A DNA stretch of 37,038 nucleotides, taken from NCBI GenBank assembly GCA_030265545.1, contig JAJDGF010000004.1:1-37038 (forward strand). The letters are read 5' to 3'. Position numbers and translations under genes: made by a program. The notes below the pieces were generated by a model. That model had not been told where the DNA came from. It saw nothing but the letters and a program-made list of their open reading frames with translations, and made no database searches. Of the stretch, positions 25,502 through 33,345 are shown piece after piece. Source of the stretch: Eubacteriales bacterium OttesenSCG-928-N13. Lineage in GTDB: Bacteria > Bacillota > Clostridia > Christensenellales > Aristaeellaceae. Position 1 is the first letter of the stretch. Every line of letters starts with the position of its first letter.

Positions 25502-26508
25502 TGTTTCCGGTATTTTGTCATCCATGACGCTATCGATAAAGCGTTGATTCTGAGTAGTTGACCATCATATTGCATCCCGATCTCTTGCATAATAAATAGG
25601 CGCACTGCAATTGATAAAATCCAATAATCTGCAACAAATTCTGTGCCTTTCGTGAACCGCTTCCGTTCTCTGTTGCAATGAGTATAGAAGTGGCGTGTTT
25701 CTTTGAGCAGTTCGAAATACTTCATTTTGGTTAGCCCTATGCTGCGGAACAACTTTGTTTTGTGTTTTCTATCTGCTGTTAGCAATGGGGCAAAGAGAAA
25801 CTCGATCCTACCACGAAAGCTACGGTTTGCTTTAGCTATGGCGCTATCATACTTCCCCTCAATTATTCCTTCAGCAGCTTGTGAGGCAAGAAGCAACCTA
25901 TGCTCTCCATAGATATCTTTGTATGATTGAACAGCGAATATTGAGTTTAAAGCGGTTTCCAGCTCTGCTTTTAGTGCTTGATATTTGCGTAATGTCACAC
26001 CATTCAGGTTTTCTATCGAAATCCCACATAACCTGTTGTAACTCCCTTTTAAACTCAAATTCTCCGTTGTGCTGCGATGCCTCGCAATCCTTTTGGGATA
26101 AAGCTGATCTTCTACTCCATCGAATGAAATGTATTGAAGCTTTGGGAAGAAGCCGATGCAAAAATACAGCATCTCCCAAAGAAAAAAGAAAATGTCTTTC
26201 AACTTTTCTATGCCCATATTTCGCTTACCAGAAAGACATAACCGTAGCTGTGAATGATCTGCGTGATTGTCAAATGATATAACTGAATTCCCAAATGCAA
26301 AAGAAAAATCGAACTGCATATGGGTATACTTCAAGTCGAAAAATGCTATTAGTTCATGGTTGTTTTCCAATAATATCGCCCGCCTTTTGATGCCGTTTTG
26401 CCGTTGTTTTGTGATGCCGATAACGTTCAAAAGTCCATCTTTCGCGTCATATGTATATAAGCATCCACCATGTTGTGTTGCAGCGCAACCGCTTCGGGCG
26501 AATTTCAC
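25498..26508 (-). CDS. HEPN-domain protein, ApeA-like, candidate anti-phage RNase
   Basis: A 336-residue protein. The N-terminal 150 residues are beta-rich (GGCLYTYDAKDGLLNVIGI and on), like the N-terminal domain of ApeA-type abortive-infection proteins. The C-terminal part is a helical HEPN domain with the RNase motif Rx4H at R272-H277 (RHFYTH). The family assignment is by pattern and not certain. The GTG start at 26508 overlaps the stop of a 52-codon frame as GTGA, and the ATGA at its end overlaps the SEC-C gene, which points to one translationally coupled unit. The DNA is AT-rich and distinct from the flanks, suggesting transfer. A few N-terminal residues may be lost or altered. Confidence 0.6.
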   Translation of the reverse strand: MKFARSGCAATQHGGCLYTYDAKDGLLNVIGITKQRQNGIKRRAILLENNHELIAFFDLKYTHMQFDFSFAFGNSVISFDNHADHSQLRLCLSGKRNMGIEKLKDIFFFLWEMLYFCIGFFPKLQYISFDGVEDQLYPKRIARHRSTTENLSLKGSYNRLCGISIENLNGVTLRKYQALKAELETALNSIFAVQSYKDIYGEHRLLLASQAAEGIIEGKYDSAIAKANRSFRGRIEFLFAPLLTADRKHKTKLFRSIGLTKMKYFELLKETRHFYTHCNRERKRFTKGTEFVADYWILSIAVRLFIMQEIGMQYDGQLLRINALSIASWMTKYRKQ

Positions 26509-26663
26509 TTATAGTCGAACATGCCGCTGTAATCGAGACCAACCGCTTCTGGCATGGGCTCCCCCACCAGGTCATTGGCAGTCAGCACCCACCTACCCGC
26601 GCCTGGTATTGCAATCAGGTGCTGAAAGGGCGGGATCATATTGCAGCTCGCCACAGCCCTCAC
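26505..26663 (-). CDS. possible 52-residue protein coupled to the HEPN gene
   Basis: A GTG at 26663, nine bases after AAGGA, opens 52 codons that end in a TGA overlapping the HEPN GTG start. An internal ATG (giving MIPPFQHLIAIPG) is the alternative start. No family is recognised. Its base composition is like the chromosome, not the HEPN gene, so it may be the tail of an older gene cut by the island. Confidence 0.35.
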   Translation of the reverse strand: MRAVASCNMIPPFQHLIAIPGAGRWVLTANDLVGEPMPEAVGLDYSGMFDYK

Positions 26664-26712
26664 CTTTACCAGTCCTTGGGAACCCTACGAATCCATGCAG
26701 CGCCCAGCCTTG

Positions 26713-27039
26713 TCATTTATCCTTATCTATGAAGATCTTTCTTGCAAACTTGGCCTCGGCTTCATCCATCTTCACCAAAGAACCCTTTTCAAAATCATGA
26801 ATCAGCCTGCGCTTGCGAATTCGTCCGCTGGGCTGCTGAATCGCAATCTCAAAATCCATTAGGCCTTGCCCATTACAATCCATCTCAACAATCATGCCCA
26901 TCTGTATGCTAGTTGCGCCAATATCGAAATATACTACATCTCCGCACTCCCATGTCAATGTAGCCTCTCCATTATCCATGAGAGCCAGAATCATAGATCT
27001 ACGCTCGCTTGCAGGGATCAGCCCGTAAAGATTGCCCAT
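26713..27039 (-). CDS. unknown protein, 108 residues
   Basis: A small protein with a beta-rich first half (ATLTWECGDVVYFDIG) and a basic, helical end (IRKRRLIHDFEKGS, then KFARKIFIDKDK). No family is recognised. The ATG at 27039 follows AGGAGGG by seven bases, and a consensus promoter lies about 50 bases upstream. It is the first gene of the leftward unit that leads into the HEPN gene. Confidence 0.7.
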   Translation of the reverse strand: MGNLYGLIPASERRSMILALMDNGEATLTWECGDVVYFDIGATSIQMGMIVEMDCNGQGLMDFEIAIQQPSGRIRKRRLIHDFEKGSLVKMDEAEAKFARKIFIDKDK

Positions 27040-27086
27040 CCGATCGCCCTCCTGAACATAATGATTTCCAAGGCACTACTATGTAT

Positions 27087-27115
27087 AGTATAACAAAACA
27101 ACAAACTATTGGCAA
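27087..27115 (-). promoter_or_regulatory. promoter of the accessory island
   Basis: On the minus strand, TTGCCA (27115-27110) and TATACT (27092-27087) are separated by 17 bases. It drives the gene at 26713-27039 and perhaps the HEPN unit, and is separate from the recombinase genes. Confidence 0.7.
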
Positions 27116-27210
27116 TAACAGGTTAATAAACGGTGCGCAAATCTCCATCAATTTTTGTGCACACCTTCGCTGGCATCCGCGCACCGAATCAGAACGCGCA
27201 AAGTGATGTG

Positions 27211-28812
27211 TTATCGCCACTCCATCCCACGGCCATCCTTGAACTGGAACACCAGCGTCCCGTCCGTCTGCACCGTCACCGAGTCCACAGACAGATTCCA
27301 GAGCCGTTCATCAAACTCGGTCACCAACCCGTCAGTTCCCTCCAACGCATTTAAATACCCCTTCAGATCGGTACAGCGCGTCCGGCGCGCAGAAATGCTG
27401 TCATCGATGGTGGTGATCCTACCTTTGAGATCCGTGTACTGCGCAGCCAGATCCTCATATTCAGCGCCGTACTCGTCCTGATCTTGCACCGTGCTGGCGT
27501 TCGTGTTAATATGAGCACGGATGCGAGTGGTCAGTTCCTCCAGTTGCTCCGTGAGCACGGTGCGCTCGGCTTTCAGCGCATCATTACGCTGCAACTGTTC
27601 AACGGCTTCATGGCATGCGGCGATCACCTCGTCTTTGCCCTCCAGCATCCGATTGAACATCGTCACAAACGCGCCCTTGATCTCGTCCTCTGTGAAGTGT
27701 GGCGTCGAACACTTCGGCTTACCTTTATCGTACTTGTGGTTGCAGCGGTAGATGGTACGGCGATGGTTCGTGTTCGAGTGCCACACTTTTGCGCCGTACA
27801 GCCCACCACACTCTCCGCACACGATGCGACTGGAGAACGGGTCTTTCCCGCCGTAACTCTTGCCCAGCGCCTGACGCCGCGCAATCTCCAGCTGCGTCAT
27901 ATCGAAAGTGTCAGGGTCAATGATCGCCGGATGGGTGCCGGTGTGATAATACTGGTCAACCTCGCCCTCGTTCCACTTTCGCTTTTTCTCCAGGTAATCC
28001 AGCGTGAAGGTCTTTTGCAGATTGGCATCCCCCTTGTATTTTTCGTTGGTGAGGATGCTCTGCACTGTACTGACCCGCCAGGTTTTCTTGCCGCTCGGCG
28101 AAGGAATACCCTTGTCCATCAGATGTCTGCAAATGTCGTTGATCGACCAGCTCTGCAGAAACAAGCTGTAAATGAGGCGCACCACCTGCGCCTGCGCCTC
28201 CACGATTTTCGGTTTGCCGTCCGGCCCCTTTTCGTAGCCGAGGAAGTGTTTGTAGGGCAATCCGAACTTGCCGTCAGCCATCCGCTTGCGCTTGCCCCAC
28301 TTGACATTTTCGCTCAGCGAGCGCGATTCCTCCTGTGCGAGCGACGCCATGATCGTCAGGATCAGCTCCGCCTTGGGATCAAAGGTGTAGATATTCTCCT
28401 TCTCGAAATATACTTCCACCCCCGCGGCTTTTAGCTCACGCACGATGCGCAGCGTGTCCACAGTATTTCTGGCAAAGCGGGACACCGACTTGACGAGAAT
28501 CAGGTCGATCTTCCCGTCCAGCGCGTCGCAGATCATGCGGTTAAACTCATCCCGCTTTTTCATCTGGAGCCCGGAAAGTCCCTCATCCGCATACATGCCG
28601 GCGAACGACCACTCCGGCTTATTCTGAATGAACTGCGTGTAATGCGTTACCTGCGCCTCGTAACTGGTCTGCTGCTCCTCGCTGTCGGTGGACACGCGCC
28701 CATAGGCAGCAACCTTCCTGCGGATGGCGCTGTCGATGGGCAACTGGGAAAACGGCATGATGGTCGCCGGCGTCACAACCATGCTCCTTTGCCTCTGTAC
28801 TGCTTCACTCAC
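27211..28812 (-). CDS. large serine recombinase (first of two in tandem)
   Basis: A 533-residue site-specific recombinase. The N-terminal catalytic domain has the nucleophile in AAYGRVST (S41) and the conserved RFARNTVDTL and AQEESRSLSENV stretches. A recombinase domain, a zinc ribbon (CGECGGLYG, then CNH and a last Cys) and a coiled coil complete the layout of phage-type integrases. The open frame reaches 28869. The GTG at 28812 overlaps the stop of the upstream recombinase as GTGA and has GAGG eight bases before it. Two later starts (28782 ATG, 28776 GTG after AAAGGAG) are possible. Confidence 0.9.
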   Translation of the reverse strand: MSEAVQRQRSMVVTPATIMPFSQLPIDSAIRRKVAAYGRVSTDSEEQQTSYEAQVTHYTQFIQNKPEWSFAGMYADEGLSGLQMKKRDEFNRMICDALDGKIDLILVKSVSRFARNTVDTLRIVRELKAAGVEVYFEKENIYTFDPKAELILTIMASLAQEESRSLSENVKWGKRKRMADGKFGLPYKHFLGYEKGPDGKPKIVEAQAQVVRLIYSLFLQSWSINDICRHLMDKGIPSPSGKKTWRVSTVQSILTNEKYKGDANLQKTFTLDYLEKKRKWNEGEVDQYYHTGTHPAIIDPDTFDMTQLEIARRQALGKSYGGKDPFSSRIVCGECGGLYGAKVWHSNTNHRRTIYRCNHKYDKGKPKCSTPHFTEDEIKGAFVTMFNRMLEGKDEVIAACHEAVEQLQRNDALKAERTVLTEQLEELTTRIRAHINTNASTVQDQDEYGAEYEDLAAQYTDLKGRITTIDDSISARRTRCTDLKGYLNALEGTDGLVTEFDERLWNLSVDSVTVQTDGTLVFQFKDGRGMEWR

Positions 28813-30113
28813 TGCGCGTACCTCGCCTTCGTTTGTTGTCTCGCCCGCTCCCGCGCGGCATCGTCCCACGCGGCGCTGCGTGGTCTATCCTCCCAGGTAT
28901 ATCGTAGTTCGCGCCCGTCCTTCATGAAGAACACCAACCTGTGCGGCTCGGGCACGAGGATGCTCAAAATCTCATTCGCGACCTGCTCGCGAGTCACAGC
29001 CGCGGTCTGGAGCGCCTCCATGCAGCTGCGTTCCAAAATATCTTCCGGCACCTGCTTCGAGGGGCAGGCGCTCTTCCCCCGCATGTTGTAGGTATCGCAG
29101 ATCCAGACGATCCGCTCGTACTTGGTGCCCGCGCCGTTGTGCTTGCGGCGGTAGTGTTTTCCGCAGCAGCCGCACACCAGCAGCCCACTGAACGGATACA
29201 CCATCCTGCCGCTCCTGCCCGCGAACGCCTGCGCCCGCCGCGCGATCTCCTGCTGCACCGCATCGAACATGGCGCGGTCGATGATCGGCTCGTGGTTGTT
29301 GGTGATCATGACGCTGGGCAGCTCACCCCGGTTGGGCCGTAGCTCCTTCGTGATGTGGTCGGCCACATAGGACTTTTGGAGCAGCAGGTCGCCCGCGTAC
29401 ATGATATTGCGCAGGATGTAGAACACCGTGCTGACGCTCCATTCGCCGCCGAACCGCGTAATTGCGTTCATGCTGTGCAGCTTGTTCGCGATGACGGTGC
29501 GCCCCATGCCGGACAGGTAATCGTCGAAGATCATCTTCACGACCTCAGCTTCTTCCGGGATGATGGTGAACTCGCCGCCGATGAATCGGTAGCCGAGCAC
29601 CTTGATGCCGTTGGGCAGCCCCTTGGCAAAATCGCTGCGCACTCGCCACTTGCAGTTCTCACTCACCGAGCGGCTCTCCTCTTGGGCGACAGCGGCGATC
29701 AGCGTCAGGATCAACTCGCCCTCGGCGCTCATGGTGTGGATGTTTTCGCGTTCAAAGAAAACGTCCACCCCCAGCGCCTTCAGCTCGCGTACCGTGGCCA
29801 GCAGCGTGACGGTGTTACGCGCCAGCCTGGAGATCGCCTTCACGAGGATCATGTCAATCTTCCCCGCCCGGCAGTCGGCCAGCATGCGCTGGAACTCAGG
29901 GCGATTGTCCTTCGTGCCGGTCAGCGCCTCATCAGCATAAACCCCAGCGAACACCCAGCCGGGGTGGTTCTGGATCAGTGTGCTGTAGTATGACACCTGT
30001 GCGGACAGCGATTCCAGCATGGCGTCCTTGCCGCTGGACACTCGCCCATAGCCCGCGGCGCGCAGCGCCCTGGGTGGCTCGGCCTGTTTAGCAATGCGCG
30101 GTTTTCGCAGCAT
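28809..30113 (-). CDS. large serine recombinase (second of two in tandem)
   Basis: A 434-residue recombinase of the same family. The nucleophile is S26 in GYGRVSSGKD; RLARNTVTLL and AQEESRSVSENC are conserved. The zinc ribbon is CGCCGKHYRRK followed by two later cysteines. It lacks the long coiled coil of its neighbour. The ATG at 30113 follows AGGAGG by eight bases; an in-frame GTG at 30119 is too close. The two proteins are related but clearly different, and may act together as a pair. Confidence 0.92.
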   Translation of the reverse strand: MLRKPRIAKQAEPPRALRAAGYGRVSSGKDAMLESLSAQVSYYSTLIQNHPGWVFAGVYADEALTGTKDNRPEFQRMLADCRAGKIDMILVKAISRLARNTVTLLATVRELKALGVDVFFERENIHTMSAEGELILTLIAAVAQEESRSVSENCKWRVRSDFAKGLPNGIKVLGYRFIGGEFTIIPEEAEVVKMIFDDYLSGMGRTVIANKLHSMNAITRFGGEWSVSTVFYILRNIMYAGDLLLQKSYVADHITKELRPNRGELPSVMITNNHEPIIDRAMFDAVQQEIARRAQAFAGRSGRMVYPFSGLLVCGCCGKHYRRKHNGAGTKYERIVWICDTYNMRGKSACPSKQVPEDILERSCMEALQTAAVTREQVANEILSILVPEPHRLVFFMKDGRELRYTWEDRPRSAAWDDAARERARQQTKARYAQ

Positions 30114-30164
30114 CTGCACCCCCTCCTTCCTTGAGTGGCATGGTAGCTCTGTGTACTAATTAAC

Positions 30165-30329
30165 TCAAGCAATTTCAGGGGTCTTTGCGGCCAAAGACGG
30201 CGAGAATCTATCGGCCAAAAACGAGGCGATTTGGACAAGCTCGGACTCGGAAACGATGCCTTCCCGATGCATCGATTTAAAGATGGATAGTGCCACGAGG
30301 TAGCTCTGATCACGCTCAACCTGCGTCAT
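30165..30329 (-). CDS. small protein of the recombinase module, 54 residues
   Basis: A short helical protein (MTQVERDQSYLVALSIFKSM and on) that I associate with small SHOCT-like proteins encoded beside serine recombinases in clostridial prophages; the link is by context. The ATG at 30329 follows GGAGGTG by six bases and overlaps the end of the HTH/zinc gene by 14 bases. It precedes the recombinase by about 50 bases. Confidence 0.65.
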   Translation of the reverse strand: MTQVERDQSYLVALSIFKSMHREGIVSESELVQIASFLADRFSPSLAAKTPEIA

Positions 30330-30720
30330 GCATGACACCTCCGAATCGCACCATGACATAGCAGGCGTGACAGCAGTATTTCTGGCCGGGCAAGGCCATG
30401 AATTGGCGTCCGCAACCGGGACATGCAGTCATCTTTGCATTCCGCAGCAGCGCCTTGTTGCGCTGCCACCATTGGAGGCGGCAGGCATCGGAGCAGAACC
30501 GCTTCTTTTTCCTGTGCTCCGGCTGCGGATATGCTTTGCCACAGCATTCACATTGGCGGTTCCCTTGGGTCAAGGCCGCCTCCTGCGGTTTGGCTGACGA
30601 GCAGCGCCGCCCGTAGGACTTCACCGTGTTCACAGACAGACCCAACCGCTGGGCGATCTCGATATAGGAAGCGCCACGCCGGCGCATTGAAGTAATCATG
30701 GTCTTTTGTTGTGTCGTCAT
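30316..30720 (-). CDS. HTH and zinc-ribbon protein of the recombinase module
   Basis: A 134-residue protein. The N-terminal half is a helix-turn-helix of the sigma-70 region 4 type (GASYIEIAQRLGLSVNTVKS). Two zinc ribbons follow: CECCGKAY with FCSDAC, and CPGCGRQF with CCHAC. It is probably a DNA-binding regulator or recombination helper. The ATG at 30720 has GGGGAG about nine bases upstream; the open frame runs on to 30828 but crosses the phage late-operon terminator region. Confidence 0.8.
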   Translation of the reverse strand: MTTQQKTMITSMRRRGASYIEIAQRLGLSVNTVKSYGRRCSSAKPQEAALTQGNRQCECCGKAYPQPEHRKKKRFCSDACRLQWWQRNKALLRNAKMTACPGCGRQFMALPGQKYCCHACYVMVRFGGVMHDAG

Positions 30721-30813
30721 GCTTGTCACTCCCCTGCTCTTATACTTGATTCTGTGCAGTGACACAGCGGAGTGACAACCAAAACCGTGCAATTTAACTT
30801 TCACACGGGCACG

Positions 30814-30840
30814 AAAAAAGCGGCGCATCGCAGCGCCGCC
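30814..30840 (-). terminator. strong terminator of the phage tail-lysis operon
   Basis: On the minus strand, GCGGCGC and GCGCCGC (30839-30820) form a perfect stem followed by TTTTTT (30819-30814), nine bases after the holin stop. Confidence 0.9.
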
Positions 30841-30848
30841 TTGTATGC

Positions 30849-31274
30849 TTACTCCGAATCGGAGTCGTGTTTCTCACGCATCTGCTCCAACGCGCGATGT
30901 ACTGCAGCGGGCACCGGTAGCCCCATCAGCCCAGCATTTTCGAGGATGCTGATGCCCTCGTTTGCGATGTAATAGCAGGTGGTCGCCATCTGGAACACCA
31001 TCGCGTCGGTGCCGAGCGCCCGATCCAGCATGGTGGCCAGCAGCACAATGATCACAATGAAGCCCTTCTTTGCCAAGCCGATAAAGCCGGTCTTGCTGTC
31101 CAGACCGCCACCCTCGGTCTTGAGGGAGCGGCCCGCCGCCGCAACGATCACACCCGAAATGTAATCCAAACTCATCACGACCGCCAGCACTGTCAGCAAC
31201 ATGTTCCACTCTCCAAAGATACCGACTGCCGCGCCCGCGAGCGTAGCAGCCAGCTTGATGACCTTCTCCCACAT
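30849..31274 (-). CDS. phage holin
   Basis: A 141-residue protein with three hydrophobic helices, near residues 8-22, 24-52 (LLTVLAVVMSLDYISGVIVAA) and 68-86 (GFIVIIVLLATMLDRAL), and a charged C-terminal tail (REKHDSDSE). The YISGVIVA segment matches the toxin-secretion/phage-lysis holin family (phage_holin_4_1). It would form membrane lesions that free the endolysin. It starts five bases after the endolysin stop; the ribosome binding site is weak. Confidence 0.88.
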   Translation of the reverse strand: MWEKVIKLAATLAGAAVGIFGEWNMLLTVLAVVMSLDYISGVIVAAAGRSLKTEGGGLDSKTGFIGLAKKGFIVIIVLLATMLDRALGTDAMVFQMATTCYYIANEGISILENAGLMGLPVPAAVHRALEQMREKHDSDSE

Positions 31275-31279
31275 ACCAA

Positions 31280-31969
31280 TTAACCCACTTTCCTCGAATA
31301 TTTCTCGCTGATGTACGCCTGCGCGCCCTTGTAGTCCACGGCGAACCAGCCGCTGGCGTCGGTTCCCATACACGGAAGCAACGTACCCTTCTTCACCACG
31401 CCCAGAATCTTCTGGTTTGTGCCGGCGCCAGCGCGGACGTTGACCGTGGCGCCAGTCACTTCGATCTTCGCGCCTGTCGCGGGCTTGTCCGCTGGATCAT
31501 CAGCAATCCAGCGGATCGCCTTGTAGTAGCGCCGCGCCTTGCCCCGCTGCTGGCAGTACGAGCGCAGCGTGTGGATGTTCGGTCCGGTGCCCGAACCGTG
31601 CCCGGCACACTGACCCTTCGCCGTGTAAATCTCCACATGGCCCACACCCTCCGCGTGGCCGGAGTTGCCCTTGAAGTACAGCGTGTCGCCGAGCTTCAGG
31701 TTCGCCTCGTTCGGGTACAGCCCGTCTGTGCGGTCCACCACGACACCCTTCTTGCTGAGCACCTGCGCCTCGGTGTTCCCGCCGATGTCGATATTCAGCA
31801 GCTTCAGGTACACCGCCCGCACCGAGGACGAGCAGTCCGAGTAGCCGGGGTTCTTGCCCTCCGGCTTCCCAAAAAAATACCCACGGTTTGCACCCTGCGT
31901 GTAGTTGTTCTTGCCCTTCCGGCTCAGATACAGCCGGACGATTTCCTTGCGTTTTTCCGCGGCAGTCAT
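31280..31969 (-). CDS. NlpC/P60 endolysin with SH3 domain
   Basis: A 229-residue lysin. The NlpC/P60 peptidase part shows the catalytic cysteine in YSDCSSSV (C46) and the histidine in GHVEIYT (H111). An SH3-type wall-binding domain occupies about 165-229 (GATVNVRAGAGTNQKILG). It cleaves peptidoglycan stem peptides. AGGAGGGG stands before the ATG at 31969. The frame is open to 32122, but that stretch overlaps the gene upstream in a different frame and is not coding. Confidence 0.9.
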   Translation of the reverse strand: MTAAEKRKEIVRLYLSRKGKNNYTQGANRGYFFGKPEGKNPGYSDCSSSVRAVYLKLLNIDIGGNTEAQVLSKKGVVVDRTDGLYPNEANLKLGDTLYFKGNSGHAEGVGHVEIYTAKGQCAGHGSGTGPNIHTLRSYCQQRGKARRYYKAIRWIADDPADKPATGAKIEVTGATVNVRAGAGTNQKILGVVKKGTLLPCMGTDASGWFAVDYKGAQAYISEKYSRKVG

Positions 31970-31980
31970 TGGTTCCCCTC

Positions 31981-33333
31981 CTATCGCAATAGAGCAATCC
32001 CGACGTTGCCCATGCAGATGTCTTTGCGCGAGTATCGGAAGTACGCGAGAAACACCACATAGTAGCCTGCCGGGATGTAGCACACATTGGAGATGATTCC
32101 GGTGGTAGATTTGGTGGTGCACCCAGCTGAATAGGTGCTAAAGATGCGGTACGGACTGGATGGCTGGCCGGTACACAGCTTCCGGGCGCTGACGCCGCCA
32201 ACGACCGTCGACACAGACGTGGTTGGCAGGCTGGACAAGCTCGAAATCACATACGCGGTAACAGTGGTGTGCGCATTGGTGTTCGAGTCGGAGCCAGATG
32301 TCTCTGCCCGCAGTTCGGCAGCGAGCATATAGAAGCCCGCCTGATTGACGCGGTAGGCGTAGTTGTATGCGTTCGAGTTGATCAGCGTGGGCGTGAACAC
32401 CGCGCTGTCATATATGCCCTGCGACAGGTCGACCGGCAGCTGGCAGTAGGTCTCTATCGGCAGGCGTGCATCCACATAGATCGGGAACGACAACCCGCCG
32501 AACCCCAGCGCGCCGCGCGCGGCAGTTGTGTTGTCAAAGCTGAGCGGCTGCCGAAATCGCGCCGGGAGATTCACATCGAGCAGCCCAGGCGTTTCCGCCG
32601 CCTTGCCGAACGCAATCCCGGTCACATCGCTCGTGGTATCAATGAGCGCGAACACCGTGGAAAACGCCGCGTCAGCAGTGGCCGTACCCAGCAGGTCTGC
32701 CGCCTCGAATTGGAACTCGTATGAGCTATCGCCCGCGAATTCGACCAGTGTGCTGCCGCTCTTCACCAGCACATTGGTCGCGCTGTAGGTGTAGCCAGAG
32801 GTCGCCAGCGTGAGGGTCTTCCATGCACTCTCGCCAACCTTGCGGTACTTCAGCCGATAGGCCGCCGTATTCATACCATTCAGCGTGCCGATTGTCGATT
32901 CGGCCACGATGATGGCATACTTGTCATCTGCCGCCACTCCACTGGCATTCGCGCGCCGAACCGAAAACGAGGGGATTTGCGGCGCGCTGTAGGGCAGCAC
33001 GGTCAGCATGTCTGATATGTCGGTGCTCGTTCCATCTTTGTAGATGAGGTTGACGAAAATCTTGAGGCCGCCCACATAGTCAACCGGTACGTCAACCGTG
33101 CCATTGACGATCACATTGCTGGCGCCATCCAGCGAGTAGGTTTCGGTTTTCTTCACCAGGTACTTCATTGTGCCGGTGGCCGTCACCACCTCTACTGTGA
33201 CCGACTTGATCCCGCTGGCATAGATCCATGAGAACTTCGCGTTGTAGTGTAGCACCGATGCATCTTGCACGAATGTGTTGGCCTCCAGCCTGCCCGCTAG
33301 CGCCGGGTTCGCCTCGGTCACCGTAGTTGCCAT
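31981..33333 (-). CDS. DUF859-like phage tail or baseplate protein
   Basis: A 450-residue beta-rich structural protein. The middle segment VTGIAFGKAAETPGLLDVNL followed by PARFRQPL matches the strongly conserved part of DUF859-type siphovirus minor structural proteins. The C-terminal 150 residues, rich in Ser, Thr and Tyr, probably form a receptor-binding or fibre-tip domain. AGAGGAGGA precedes the ATG. It stands between the large tail protein and the endolysin, where host-recognition genes usually lie. Confidence 0.82.
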   Translation of the reverse strand: MATTVTEANPALAGRLEANTFVQDASVLHYNAKFSWIYASGIKSVTVEVVTATGTMKYLVKKTETYSLDGASNVIVNGTVDVPVDYVGGLKIFVNLIYKDGTSTDISDMLTVLPYSAPQIPSFSVRRANASGVAADDKYAIIVAESTIGTLNGMNTAAYRLKYRKVGESAWKTLTLATSGYTYSATNVLVKSGSTLVEFAGDSSYEFQFEAADLLGTATADAAFSTVFALIDTTSDVTGIAFGKAAETPGLLDVNLPARFRQPLSFDNTTAARGALGFGGLSFPIYVDARLPIETYCQLPVDLSQGIYDSAVFTPTLINSNAYNYAYRVNQAGFYMLAAELRAETSGSDSNTNAHTTVTAYVISSLSSLPTTSVSTVVGGVSARKLCTGQPSSPYRIFSTYSAGCTTKSTTGIISNVCYIPAGYYVVFLAYFRYSRKDICMGNVGIALLR

Positions 33334-33345
33334 GTGAATCCTCCT

